A DNA stretch of 64,000 nucleotides, taken from assembly GCA_045642485.1 (NCBI GenBank), contig JAZUIV010000058.1, positions 1 through 64,000 of the forward strand, read 5' to 3'. Source of the stretch: Cacconaster sp045642485. Lineage in GTDB: Bacteria; Bacteroidota; Bacteroidia; Bacteroidales; UBA932. The first letter of the stretch is position 1, and every line of letters begins with the position of its first letter. The translations under genes were made by a program, and so were the position numbers. The notes under the pieces were generated by a model that saw only the letters and a program-made list of their open reading frames with translations, was not told the origin of the DNA and made no database searches. Shown in pieces: positions 36,128 to 44,865 of this stretch.

Positions 36128-36324
36128 TTCAAAACCGGTTCCTGACTGTTCAACGATTCGACTTTTTCACGAAGTCCGCGAGTATATCCGTAGCATTCCG
36201 CAACAATCTTCCGAGTCTCTTCCATAAGTTCCTCGATTATGTCGAGACTGGTCCCGGGGTTTCTGGCAATGACTTCTATCTCCTTGAGCCTGTCCACCCT
36301 GTTCAAATAATCCTTATTTGTCAT
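36124..36324 (-). CDS. xseB: Exodeoxyribonuclease VII small subunit
   Basis: A 66-residue helical protein. The segment RLKEIEVIARNPGTSLDIIE followed by EEL and a second helix to KVESLN matches XseB. Several copies bind each XseA to form the single-strand DNA exonuclease. It overlaps xseA upstream by 11 nt and uppS downstream by 4 nt, which supports co-translation. Confidence 0.85.
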   Translation of the reverse strand: MTNKDYLNRVDRLKEIEVIARNPGTSLDIIEELMEETRKIVAECYGYTRGLREKVESLNSQEPVLK

Positions 36325-37495
36325 CGTTATTGAGTTTAACGGTATTCACACTGCAGTCCCAAAGTCCGTCGGAGAACCTCACGGAAAACATCTTCCCCTC
36401 TTCGCCCTCCGAGGCTTTCCTGATGATATGCCCCTGCCTGTCCACAGCCAGGACATATCCCTGGCGGAGCAGATTTCTCGGGTCGCTGTTCCTTATGGCG
36501 GAATCCAGCGCCGCCACTTCGGCATCCATCCTGCCAAGCATCGAAAGGATGGCGAATGAAACCGATGCCACCATATCCGAAACGGACCGCTCCGCATCCG
36601 TTATCCGGTCAATGAGGGCATCTTCTATTTTTTCCGCAAGAGCCGAAACGGCTGACTCCACGTCAAGGTACCACTGGATGAAGAAATCGGCCAGAGCGGT
36701 GGGAGTCTTGAAATTGTCATATGAGACCATATCAACGACGTGGAAATCCCTTTGATGTCCGACCGCCGTCAGGACCGGGATTCCACACACGGCCACTCTC
36801 CTGCACAGGAGATAGTCGTCATAGCCGAACAGATCGGAATCCGCACCTCCGCCACGGAGTATCACAGCAACGTCATACTGCCCGGAATCCTCCGCCTGCC
36901 CCAGCGCGGCCGCAATGGAAGAAGGAGACTTCTCCCCCTGCATAAGAGCCTGAATAAGATCGTATTCGAAAGAGAATCCGTACGGATTGCCCTCCAGATG
37001 CCGGACAAAATCCCCGTAGCCGGCGGCATCTCCCGAAGATATGACGGCAATCCTCGAAGGGAGAAACGGCAGGCCCAGCCCCTTCTGCAGTTCCATCATA
37101 CCCTCCTCCGTCAGCCTCTCGATTGTCCTGCGCCGTTCCAGTTCACGCTGGCCCAGAGAATATGCGGAATCAATGTCCTCGATGACAAGGGAGAGCCCAT
37201 AGACGGGGTGATACTCCACTGAGGCGAGGACCACCACCTCCATTCCGGCCTCCAGCGCACGGCCGGTGGCCCGGATGAAATCGGTGACAATGGCTGTTCT
37301 CTGCCTCCAGATCCGGCCGGAAGCCTTTGCTACAATCTCCCCGTCCCGACGTTTCTCAATCAGATTGAGATAATAGTGCCCGCCGGAGACACGGCAGGAT
37401 TCAATCTCCACCCTGACCCACTCCTCGATGACCCCGATCCTGTCGCCTATGCGTTCCTGCAACGCGGACAACTCTATATATTCCGGCGTGTTCAT
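36314..37495 (-). CDS. xseA: Exodeoxyribonuclease VII large subunit
   Basis: A 393-residue protein from the ATG at 37495. The OB-fold N-terminal domain is about residues 10-110. The catalytic domain starts with IAVISSGDAAGYGDFVRHL, continues to VILRGGGADSDLFGYDD with the conserved Arg/Gly and Asp, then VLTAVGHQRDFHVVDMVS and TPTALADFFI. A coiled-coil-like arm and a short C-terminal domain follow. Together with XseB it degrades single-stranded DNA. A TTG at 37504 would extend it by three codons but falls in the promoter box. Confidence 0.93.
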   Translation of the reverse strand: MNTPEYIELSALQERIGDRIGVIEEWVRVEIESCRVSGGHYYLNLIEKRRDGEIVAKASGRIWRQRTAIVTDFIRATGRALEAGMEVVVLASVEYHPVYGLSLVIEDIDSAYSLGQRELERRRTIERLTEEGMMELQKGLGLPFLPSRIAVISSGDAAGYGDFVRHLEGNPYGFSFEYDLIQALMQGEKSPSSIAAALGQAEDSGQYDVAVILRGGGADSDLFGYDDYLLCRRVAVCGIPVLTAVGHQRDFHVVDMVSYDNFKTPTALADFFIQWYLDVESAVSALAEKIEDALIDRITDAERSVSDMVASVSFAILSMLGRMDAEVAALDSAIRNSDPRNLLRQGYVLAVDRQGHIIRKASEGEEGKMFSVRFSDGLWDCSVNTVKLNNDDK

Positions 37496-37501
37496 ATTCA
37501 G

Positions 37502-37533
37502 CAAAATTACACGAAGCCTCCGATAATTCCAAA
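37502..37533 (-). promoter_or_regulatory. Promoter for xseA-xseB-uppS
   Basis: On the minus strand, TTTG at 37533-37530, a 20-nt spacer, then TAATTTTG at 37509-37502. The xseA ATG follows six nucleotides after the box, predicting a nearly leaderless mRNA. Confidence 0.7.
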
Positions 37534-37540
37534 AATTGCA

Positions 37541-37548
37541 TAAATTTG
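37541..37548 (+). promoter_or_regulatory. -7 box TAAATTTG for cysS
   Basis: TAAATTTG lies 33 nt before the cysS ATG. A matching -33 element is not obvious. It diverges from the xseA promoter with the two -7 boxes 31 bp apart. Confidence 0.55.
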
Positions 37549-37581
37549 CACTGATTAAATTTTACAACCGGAATCAAGGAT

Positions 37582-39057
37582 ATGACAGCCAGAGCACTCT
37601 ATATCTACAACACACTTTCGCGGCAGAAAGAACTTTTCAAACCCATCAACGACGGATCTGTGGGAATGTATGTATGCGGCCCCACCGTCTATGGCAACGC
37701 ACACCTGGGGCACGCACGCCCCGCAATTACCTACGACGTGCTTTTCCGCTACCTCAGACATCTGGGATACAGGGTCCGCTATGTCCGCAACATCACGGAC
37801 GTGGGACACCTTGAAAACGACGCTGACAGCGGAGAGGACAAAATCGCCAAGAAAGCCAGAATAGAGAAACTTGAGCCGATGGAGGTAGTCCAGACCTACA
37901 CTCTGCTCTACCACGATGCGATGCGCCGCCTCGGGGTGCTCCCTCCCTCAATCGAGCCGAGGGCATCGGGCCACATCATCGAACAGATTGAAGTCATAAA
38001 GAAAATCCTGGACGCAGGATTCGCTTACATCAGCAACGGTTCCGTCTATTTCGACGTGGTGAAATACAATCAGTGCCACCGCTACGGCATCCTGTCGGGG
38101 CGCAATCTGGACGACACCAAAGAGGGGACCCGAACTCTTGACGGACAGGACGACAAGCGTTCCCCCTTCGACTTCGCATTGTGGAAGAAGGCGGCTCCCG
38201 AACACATAATGCACTGGCCATCACCCTGGAGCGAAGGCTTCCCCGGCTGGCATCTCGAATGTTCCGCAATGAGCGAAAAATATCTCGGTGAGGAATTTGA
38301 CATACACGGAGGCGGCATCGACCTGATGTTCCCCCATCACGAATGCGAACTTGCACAGAACACCGCTTCCCGCGGGAAAGGGGGCGTCCATTATTGGATG
38401 CACAACAACCTGATTACCATAAAGGGGCAAAAAATGGGCAAATCTCTGGGCAACTTCATCACCCTGGAAGACTTGTTCAACGGTTCCAACAACGTTCTGG
38501 ACCAGGCATACAGTCCCATGACAATCAGATTCTTCATTCTTCAAGCCCACTACAGGAGTCCTCTGGATTTCAGCAACGAGGCTCTGAAAGCCGCAGAGAA
38601 AGGATACAAGCGTATAATGCAGGCCGCCAAGGACTTGAAATCACTTCCAGAATCCGGAGCGGACGCAAACGGTGAAATTTCCGGGATTCGCGAGAAAGTA
38701 TATGACGCCCTGTCCGATGACCTGAACACCCCCATAGCTCTGTCCCACCTCTTCGACGCCGTGAAAATCATCAACAGCGTCAAGGACGGAGTCCTTAAAA
38801 TCAGTCCGTCTGACAAGAAAATCCTTTCAAGCCTGTTCGACGACATTCTTTCCGACGTGCTCGGCCTGCAGGACGAATCCGCCGGCGAAGGGAACGGCGA
38901 CCTGGTCAACGGCCTAATGGATATGATAATAGATGTCCGCAAAAAAGCAAAGGAGAACAAAGACTGGGCTACAAGCGACAAAATAAGAGACACTCTCAAC
39001 AGCCTTGGCATCCGGCTGAAGGACACCAAGGACGGGTGCGAATGGAATATTCTATAA
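37582..39057 (+). CDS. cysS: Cysteine--tRNA ligase
   Basis: A 491-residue class I synthetase. The HIGH motif appears as HLGHA within YVCGPTVYGNAHLGHARP, zinc ligands are in WHLECSAMS and FPHHECELAQ, and the KMSKS motif reads KMGKSLGNF. The C-terminal helical domain ends with the conserved DxxWxxSDxIRDxL pattern (DWATSDKIRDTLNSLGI). Length is normal. It converges with rpoN and overlaps it by six bases. Confidence 0.96.
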   Translation: MTARALYIYNTLSRQKELFKPINDGSVGMYVCGPTVYGNAHLGHARPAITYDVLFRYLRHLGYRVRYVRNITDVGHLENDADSGEDKIAKKARIEKLEPMEVVQTYTLLYHDAMRRLGVLPPSIEPRASGHIIEQIEVIKKILDAGFAYISNGSVYFDVVKYNQCHRYGILSGRNLDDTKEGTRTLDGQDDKRSPFDFALWKKAAPEHIMHWPSPWSEGFPGWHLECSAMSEKYLGEEFDIHGGGIDLMFPHHECELAQNTASRGKGGVHYWMHNNLITIKGQKMGKSLGNFITLEDLFNGSNNVLDQAYSPMTIRFFILQAHYRSPLDFSNEALKAAEKGYKRIMQAAKDLKSLPESGADANGEISGIREKVYDALSDDLNTPIALSHLFDAVKIINSVKDGVLKISPSDKKILSSLFDDILSDVLGLQDESAGEGNGDLVNGLMDMIIDVRKKAKENKDWATSDKIRDTLNSLGIRLKDTKDGCEWNIL

Positions 39058-40458
39058 TTCCTTCCTCAGTCTTGCAATCGGAATATTGAGTTGATCGCGA
39101 TACTTGGCCACCGTACGGCGGGCGACCTTGTACCCCTTTCTGTCAAGTACGGCAACGAGTTCCTCGTCCGTAAGAGGTTTGCGCTTGTCCTCCTCATCGA
39201 TACTGTGGGAGAGGATTGTCTTGATTTCACGTGTGGAAACCTCTTCCCCCTCGTTGGAGACAAGGCCTTCGGAGAAAAACGACTTCAAGGGGTATATACC
39301 GAAATGCGTCTGGACATATTTGCTGCTGACCACACGGGATACAGTAGATATATCCAATCCTGTCTTCTCAGCTATATTCTTAAGCACCATAGGCTTGAGC
39401 TTTGTCTCATCGCCTTCGATGAAGAATTCGTGCTGAAAGGCCATTATGGCGTTCATTGTGCTCTCGAGAGTGTTGTGGCGCTGCTTGATAGCCTCTATGA
39501 ACCATTTCGCCGAGTCAAGCTTCTGCTTTACAAAGGCGACCGCTTCCCTGCTTTCACGAGGGGATTTGTTGGCTGCATTCATCAGTATGTCGGCATAACG
39601 CCTGTTTATCCTGAGTTCGGGAACAGAGAATCTCGGCATACTCATCACAGGCTCACCATCCTTAAGTTCCACTATGAAATCCGGCACAACCTGCTGCGCC
39701 TGGTCGGAATAAGAGTCATCTATCTGCCCTCCGGGTCGGGGGTTCAATTTGACAATCTCGGCATTGGCGGCTTTCAAATCGTCCTCCGTCACTCCGAGTT
39801 TCATCGCTATCCTGGAATAATGCTTTTTCTTGAATTCTTCGAAACAGTCCCGCAACAGCGCGGAAGCAAGCTTTACAGAAGGTGTCTGATCCCTGACATC
39901 CAACTGTAGCAAAAGGCATTCCCTCAAATCCCTCGCCCCTACCCCTACAGGCTCGAAATCCTGAATCATAAAAAGAATCTCTTCGACCTCATCGGCATCA
40001 GTCTCGATGTTGAGACGGAAAGAAATGTCATCCACGAGAGAATCCAGGTCACGACGCAGATATCCGTCGGAATCCAGCATACCGATTATGAAGAGGCCTA
40101 TCTCGTGCCTGCGCTCATCAAGATGGAGATATCCGAGCTGGTTCTCGAGACTTTGGTGGAAACTCTCCTTGACAGAAAAAGTATTGTATTCGGGCTTTGC
40201 ATCCCGGCTCTGGTTGTTCACGTACAACTTGTAAGACGGGGTGGGGTCCGAAGTGGCATAATCACTGAGGGATACTGTCCCTCCCTCCTCCTGGTCAGTG
40301 CTGTCCTCGGCCGATTCCTCAAGTATCGGATTCTCCTCAACCTCCTTGCTCACCCTTTGCAGAAGTTCCTGCTGGGTAAGCTCCGTCAACTTGATTGCCA
40401 TCAGGTGTTGCGGAGAAAGTTTCTGCGTCTGTTTCTGCTGTAATGTCTGTTTGAGCAT
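39052..40458 (-). CDS. rpoN: RNA polymerase sigma-54 factor
   Basis: A 468-residue sigma-54. The Gln/Leu-rich region I is at the N-terminus (LKQTLQQKQTQKLSPQHL), an acidic region II follows (SAEDSTDQEEGG), and the core-binding domain is about 110-250. A helix-turn-helix region precedes the RpoN box VARRTVAKYRD near the C-terminus, which reads the -24 promoter element. Bacteroidota sigma-54 genes need AAA activators; none is encoded nearby. It follows the SPOR gene by 18 nt. Confidence 0.95.
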   Translation of the reverse strand: MLKQTLQQKQTQKLSPQHLMAIKLTELTQQELLQRVSKEVEENPILEESAEDSTDQEEGGTVSLSDYATSDPTPSYKLYVNNQSRDAKPEYNTFSVKESFHQSLENQLGYLHLDERRHEIGLFIIGMLDSDGYLRRDLDSLVDDISFRLNIETDADEVEEILFMIQDFEPVGVGARDLRECLLLQLDVRDQTPSVKLASALLRDCFEEFKKKHYSRIAMKLGVTEDDLKAANAEIVKLNPRPGGQIDDSYSDQAQQVVPDFIVELKDGEPVMSMPRFSVPELRINRRYADILMNAANKSPRESREAVAFVKQKLDSAKWFIEAIKQRHNTLESTMNAIMAFQHEFFIEGDETKLKPMVLKNIAEKTGLDISTVSRVVSSKYVQTHFGIYPLKSFFSEGLVSNEGEEVSTREIKTILSHSIDEEDKRKPLTDEELVAVLDRKGYKVARRTVAKYRDQLNIPIARLRKEL

Positions 40459-40476
40459 AACTATCGTTGACAGATT

Positions 40477-40962
40477 CTAGATGTCGGGATATTGGATATT
40501 CTCCCTGACCAGAAAAACGGACGTGTATTTGTCACTTATGCTTTTTGCAAAAGCCATTGCTTCGATCCTGGATCTGAAATCCCCTACCGTAACCTTGAAA
40601 TATGGGCTTATATGGCTTCGATAGACTTTGATTGCAGGATATTCGGATGCAAATTCACGGGCGATATCCTCGGACCTGGTCCTTGCATTCTGGCTGTTGT
40701 CAAAGAAGATACGGACTCTGTACCCGGAAATCTTCCTCTCCCTGTTCGCCTCGACATACCTTTCAAAAGCATCCGAAATTTCCTGAGACTGGTTCACTTC
40801 CACTACGGAAAGTATATCGACGCCCACAAGCGACGAATCCAGGAGCGGCGCCGCTTCGGTGAATGACGAATCGACTATAACCTGCTCGGTCACGTTCTGA
40901 GCCATCCCGGAGGCAAAAGCCACCGTCAGCAAACATAAAGAGAGTAAAAGATTTTTTTTCAT
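40477..40962 (-). CDS. Exported SPOR-domain-like protein
   Basis: A 161-residue protein with a signal peptide ending GMAQ at about residue 22. The C-terminal 75 residues match the SPOR fold: SGYRVRIFFDNSQNARTRSE, then a helix, then YFKVTVGDFRSRIEAMAFA. SPOR domains bind peptidoglycan stripped of stem peptides, often at the division site. It is between the LEA-like lipoprotein (5-nt gap) and rpoN (18-nt gap), so the three share a transcript. Confidence 0.75.
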   Translation of the reverse strand: MKKNLLLSLCLLTVAFASGMAQNVTEQVIVDSSFTEAAPLLDSSLVGVDILSVVEVNQSQEISDAFERYVEANRERKISGYRVRIFFDNSQNARTRSEDIAREFASEYPAIKVYRSHISPYFKVTVGDFRSRIEAMAFAKSISDKYTSVFLVRENIQYPDI

Positions 40963-40967
40963 ATCGT

Positions 40968-41471
40968 CTATCTGCCTTGCGAAATGTTTTTGAAATTTTT
41001 CATCATCTCTTCAACAGGTATGCCACTCTTTGAAAAATGCTTCCGGTATCTGCCATATTTCACGTCAGCCTCTATGGCCAGCGTCCCTGTTTCAATCATC
41101 TCAAGCCCCCCGCCGAACATCAACTTAAGGACTGAGCCCTCCAGTTTGACAATGACTGTCTCAGTGAATGAACCTTCGCCGCCGGCCTCGATGGCGATTA
41201 TATCTCCGGCCGGGACGGAAGCGGTCGCCACCAGCGTACCTTCCTTAGTAAAGACCGAACCGTGCACGTTGCTTATCTCCACCTTTTTTGAAGCGGGGTT
41301 GACATAACTGACGGTCAGAACGGCACTTGTCATCGCTTTCCCATCCTCGGAAAAACTGATTCCCCCAACCGAATCCAACTTTACGCCGGTAAAAACAGGC
41401 ATCTTGTCGGAAGTCGAACATCCGGCAAGAAAAAGCAGCGCCAGCACAAATGATGACAATATCCGTTTCAT
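40968..41471 (-). CDS. LEA-like lipoprotein
   Basis: A 167-residue predicted lipoprotein. From the ATG at 41471 the signal peptide ends in the lipobox LLFLAGC. The mature part is a beta-sandwich-like chain (VLTVSYVNPASKKVEISNVHG, FTKEGTLVATA, GSFTETVIVKL) resembling LEA14/WHy-type domains. The function is unknown. A longer frame begins at 41504, but that lies across the promoter and lacks a signal-peptide-like start. Confidence 0.6.
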   Translation of the reverse strand: MKRILSSFVLALLFLAGCSTSDKMPVFTGVKLDSVGGISFSEDGKAMTSAVLTVSYVNPASKKVEISNVHGSVFTKEGTLVATASVPAGDIIAIEAGGEGSFTETVIVKLEGSVLKLMFGGGLEMIETGTLAIEADVKYGRYRKHFSKSGIPVEEMMKNFKNISQGR

Positions 41472-41493
41472 CGCACTAAAAATGATTTGTACG

Positions 41494-41501
41494 CAAATAT
41501 A
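41494..41501 (-). promoter_or_regulatory. -7 box TATATTTG for the LEA-like / SPOR / rpoN genes
   Basis: Reading 41501 to 41494 on the minus strand, 22 nt before the ATG at 41471. It lies only 10 bp from the divergent miaB box. Confidence 0.55.
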
Positions 41502-41511
41502 CATAAATTTC

Positions 41512-41519
41512 TAACTTTG
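41512..41519 (+). promoter_or_regulatory. -7 box TAACTTTG for miaB
   Basis: TAACTTTG ends six nucleotides before the miaB ATG at 41526, so little or no leader is expected. A TTTG at 41486-41489 sits 22 nt upstream as a possible -33 element. Confidence 0.6.
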
Positions 41520-41525
41520 CGCTTT

Positions 41526-42845
41526 ATGAAACTGTTTATAGAAACCTACGGATGCCAGATGAACGTGAGCGACAGCGAAGTGGTGCTCACGATTCTCAAG
41601 AGAAACGGATACACCCTTTGCGACAGCCTCTCACAAGCCGATGTCATACTCGTCAACACCTGTTCGGTCAGGGACAATGCCGAACAGAGGATACTCGGAC
41701 GCCTGGATGTCTTCCGTCTTGAAAAAAAGAAAAGAGGCAATGTCATAGTGGGCGTGCTGGGCTGTATGGCGCAGAGAATGAAGGAAGAATTGCTGAAGCA
41801 TCCGGTAGTGGACATAGTCGCCGGGCCGGATTCATACAGGAACCTCCCGACAATGATAGACAACATTGCCCGATACGGCAAGCAGATGGACACGACTCTC
41901 TCACGCGTGGAGACATACTCCGACATCCTGCCCACCAGGATGGACAAGGGCGGTGTGAGCGCATTCATATCCATTATGAGAGGTTGCAACAATGTCTGCT
42001 CATATTGCATCGTCCCGTTCACCCGAGGGCCGGAGCGCAGCCGCGAGCCGGAGTCAATACTTGAAGAGGCCCGGACACTCATCAGCGACGGATACCGCGA
42101 AATCAGCCTTCTGGGGCAGAACGTCGATTCCTACAGATGGACGGATCCTCAGAGTGCGGTGACCGTGGATTTCGCCGACCTGCTGGAAAAAGTGGCTCTT
42201 CTTAATCCCGAAGTCAGGATACGATTCTCCACATCCCATCCGAAGGATATGAGTGACAAGGTTCTGCACACGATGGCACGGTATGACAACATCTGCAAGC
42301 ACATTCATCTGCCGGTCCAGAGCGGAAGTTCGACCCTGCTGGAGAAGATGAACAGAAAATACACCAGAGAGCATTATCTGGAAAGAATCGGGAAAATACG
42401 CGAAATTCTGCCGGATTGCGCCATCACCACTGACGTCATAGCCGGATTCTGTTCCGAGACGGAGGAGGACCACGCCCTGACTCTGTCCCTTTTCAGGGAG
42501 GTCCGTTTCGACGGGGCATTTATGTTCCAGTATTCCAATCGCCCCGGGACAAGGGCATCCAGACATTTTGCCGATGACGTCCCTGCCGGGACAAAAACGG
42601 CAAGGCTCAACGAAATAATAGCCCTGCAGAATGCCATATCACTTGAGAGAAATCAGGAATGCATAGGCAAAATTTTCGAAGTCCTCGTAGAAGGACGTTC
42701 GAAACGTTCCGACAAGGAACTTGTGGGCAGAACCTCACAGAACAAGACCTGCGTCTTTCCGGACACAGGTCTTAAACCGGGTGACTATGCAATGGTGAAA
42801 GTTCTTTCCTGCAGTTCTGCAACTCTTCTCTGCACAGTTATATAG
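41526..42845 (+). CDS. miaB: tRNA-2-methylthio-N6-dimethylallyladenosine synthase MiaB
   Basis: A 439-residue radical-SAM methylthiotransferase acting on A37 of tRNAs that read UNN codons. The N-terminal cluster cysteines lie in ETYGCQMN, NTCSVRDNAEQR and VLGCMAQR. The radical SAM CxxxCxxC is in GCNNVCSYCIVPFTRGPERS, and a C-terminal TRAM domain covers about the last 65 residues. VPFTRGPERSR is diagnostic of MiaB over related enzymes. The ATG at 41526 is used; the longer frame from 41487 starts upstream of the promoter box. Confidence 0.95.
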   Translation: MKLFIETYGCQMNVSDSEVVLTILKRNGYTLCDSLSQADVILVNTCSVRDNAEQRILGRLDVFRLEKKKRGNVIVGVLGCMAQRMKEELLKHPVVDIVAGPDSYRNLPTMIDNIARYGKQMDTTLSRVETYSDILPTRMDKGGVSAFISIMRGCNNVCSYCIVPFTRGPERSREPESILEEARTLISDGYREISLLGQNVDSYRWTDPQSAVTVDFADLLEKVALLNPEVRIRFSTSHPKDMSDKVLHTMARYDNICKHIHLPVQSGSSTLLEKMNRKYTREHYLERIGKIREILPDCAITTDVIAGFCSETEEDHALTLSLFREVRFDGAFMFQYSNRPGTRASRHFADDVPAGTKTARLNEIIALQNAISLERNQECIGKIFEVLVEGRSKRSDKELVGRTSQNKTCVFPDTGLKPGDYAMVKVLSCSSATLLCTVI

Positions 42846-42848
42846 AGC

Positions 42849-44861
42849 TTACTTCAATCCGCGGGCTCGGAGAAGGGCGTCGCCGTCAGGTTCCGCACCC
42901 CGGAAGTTTTTGTAAAGGGTCATAGGCTCGTCGCTTCCACCCTTCTCCAGGACGTTGTGACGGAAACTCATCGCTGTTTCCCTGTCATACACTCCTTTCT
43001 GCTTGAAGAGTTCGAAAGCGTCCTTGTCAAGCACCTCTGCCCACAGATAGCTGTAGTAGCCGGCACTGTAGCCGCTGTTGAAGATATGATTGAAGTAGGT
43101 TGTGCGGTATCGGGGGATTATTTCGTCGATGAGCCCCATCTCTTTGCATACCTTCTTCTCGAATTCCTCGATGTCGATGCCATCCACCGACGAAAGTTCG
43201 TGCCACTTCATATCAAGAATGGATGCGGCGCAAAGTTCCGCCGTGGTGAAACCGGCATTAAAAGTCTTTGCGGCGAGAATCTTCTTTACCAGTTCATCGG
43301 GAATCACCTCACCTGTCTGATAGTGCTTCGCATAGCTGGCGAGCAGTTCTGGCTGATATGCCCAGTTCTCGTCAATCTGTGAGGGAAGCTCGACAAAGTC
43401 GCGTGCCACGGAAGTGCCGCTGACAGTGGAATAAGTGCATTTGCTGAGCAGGCCGTGGAGAGCGTGTCCGAATTCGTGGAACATAGTCTCGACGTTGTCA
43501 AGGCTGAGCAGCGAAGGATTCTCCCCGTCAGGCTTGTTGAAATTGCCCACGTTCACGATTATCGGTCTGATGTCGACGCCGTCGTCACCGATTCTCTGGT
43601 CACGGACATTGTTCATCCACGCGCCTCCCCTCTTGCTCTCGCGGGGGAAATAGTCTGTCAGAAGGATACCTATCAGAGAGCCGTCGGAATCGCTGACCTT
43701 GAACGCCTCAACTTCGGGATGATACTTCGGGGCGTCGGCCACGGGCTCGAACTGAAGGCCGTAAAGCTTTGTGGCATTCAGGAATACACCTTCGCGCACA
43801 TTTTCCATTTTGAAATAGGGCTTGGTCTGATCCTCATCGAGGTCAAACTTCACCTTGCGCACTTTCTCTGTATAATAGAACCAGTCCCAGGGCTCGATTT
43901 TCGAACCGGCGGCAACCTTGCCGGCCGCAATGTCCGCATCCATAACCACCTGCATATCCTTCACCTCCTCCTTGGCCCGGGCAACGGCATATTTCATTAT
44001 GTTGGCAAGGAATGCATCGACCGTTTCGGGAGTCTTTGCCATCTTGTCGCTCAGAATATGCGCCGCCGGAGTGTCGTATCCCAGGAGTTTGGCACGTTCC
44101 TGCTTGAGATCCAGGATCCTGAGAATCAACTTTTTGTTATCGAACTCATTGCCGTTGTTGCCGCGTGAGGAATATGCGCGGAACATCTTCTCGCGCAGAG
44201 CGCGGTCTGCAGTTGAAGCCATTGCCTCGGGATATTCGGATATCGCTACGCCGAACTCGGCCTTGAAAGCATTGTTCTCCTTGAGCAGGTTGTTTCCGAA
44301 AGTAAGGCTCAGGGAAGAGAGTTCCGTATTGATTTCCTTCATTCTGGCCTGCCCCGCCGCATCCAGCGCGATACCGTTGTCGGCGAAAGAGCGATAAACC
44401 TTGTCGAGTACCATCTGCTGCTCGCGGTCAAGAGAAAGTGCGTCCTTCTGCTTGTAGACGGCCTCGACCCTGGCGAAAAGGGCGGCATTGAACGTGACTT
44501 CGTTCTCATATTCGGAAAGCATCGTGGTCGCCTTGGCGACGATATCCTCCAGACCGGGGGTTATGTCGGTCTCGGCGAGATTGAAAAGAACGCCTATGAC
44601 CTTTCCGGCCAGTTCGGACGATTTGTCATAAGCCGCAATCACATTGTCGAAGGTGGGAGCCTCCGGATTGTCGATAATTGCCTGAATGTTTGCCCGGGCA
44701 TCCTTTATTCCCGCCTCAAGCGCAGGCAGGTAGTCCGCCTCGGTTATCTGTTCGAACGGAGGGATTCCGTAAGGGGTGTTCCACTCTTCAAGGAAAGGGT
44801 TCGTGCGGCCGCACGATGCAAGGGCTGATACGATAGCCATAACTACGAATAATCTTTTCAT
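42849..44861 (-). CDS. M3-family (Dcp-like) metallopeptidase lipoprotein
   Basis: A 670-residue zinc peptidase of the oligopeptidase A / dipeptidyl carboxypeptidase family. It begins with a lipoprotein signal (SALASC, Cys17). The catalytic HEFGH motif lies in ETMFHEFGHALHGLL, with the downstream glutamate in the ELPSQIDENW region. PRESKRGGAWMNN and GYSAGYYSYLWAEVLDKDAF are further family blocks. It should trim small peptides in the periplasm or at the surface. It lies 5 nt after the aldo/keto reductase gene; its 3' end is 3 nt from miaB. Confidence 0.9.
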   Translation of the reverse strand: MKRLFVVMAIVSALASCGRTNPFLEEWNTPYGIPPFEQITEADYLPALEAGIKDARANIQAIIDNPEAPTFDNVIAAYDKSSELAGKVIGVLFNLAETDITPGLEDIVAKATTMLSEYENEVTFNAALFARVEAVYKQKDALSLDREQQMVLDKVYRSFADNGIALDAAGQARMKEINTELSSLSLTFGNNLLKENNAFKAEFGVAISEYPEAMASTADRALREKMFRAYSSRGNNGNEFDNKKLILRILDLKQERAKLLGYDTPAAHILSDKMAKTPETVDAFLANIMKYAVARAKEEVKDMQVVMDADIAAGKVAAGSKIEPWDWFYYTEKVRKVKFDLDEDQTKPYFKMENVREGVFLNATKLYGLQFEPVADAPKYHPEVEAFKVSDSDGSLIGILLTDYFPRESKRGGAWMNNVRDQRIGDDGVDIRPIIVNVGNFNKPDGENPSLLSLDNVETMFHEFGHALHGLLSKCTYSTVSGTSVARDFVELPSQIDENWAYQPELLASYAKHYQTGEVIPDELVKKILAAKTFNAGFTTAELCAASILDMKWHELSSVDGIDIEEFEKKVCKEMGLIDEIIPRYRTTYFNHIFNSGYSAGYYSYLWAEVLDKDAFELFKQKGVYDRETAMSFRHNVLEKGGSDEPMTLYKNFRGAEPDGDALLRARGLK

Positions 44862-44865
44862 ATTC

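Noticed and set aside
34100..36145. A 681-codon open frame on the plus strand across bamA and uppS
   Set aside because: It is antisense to two clearly identified genes with full motif sets, has no signal or domain of its own, and its long hydrophobic Leu/Val/His runs are what the reverse reading of barrel codons gives.
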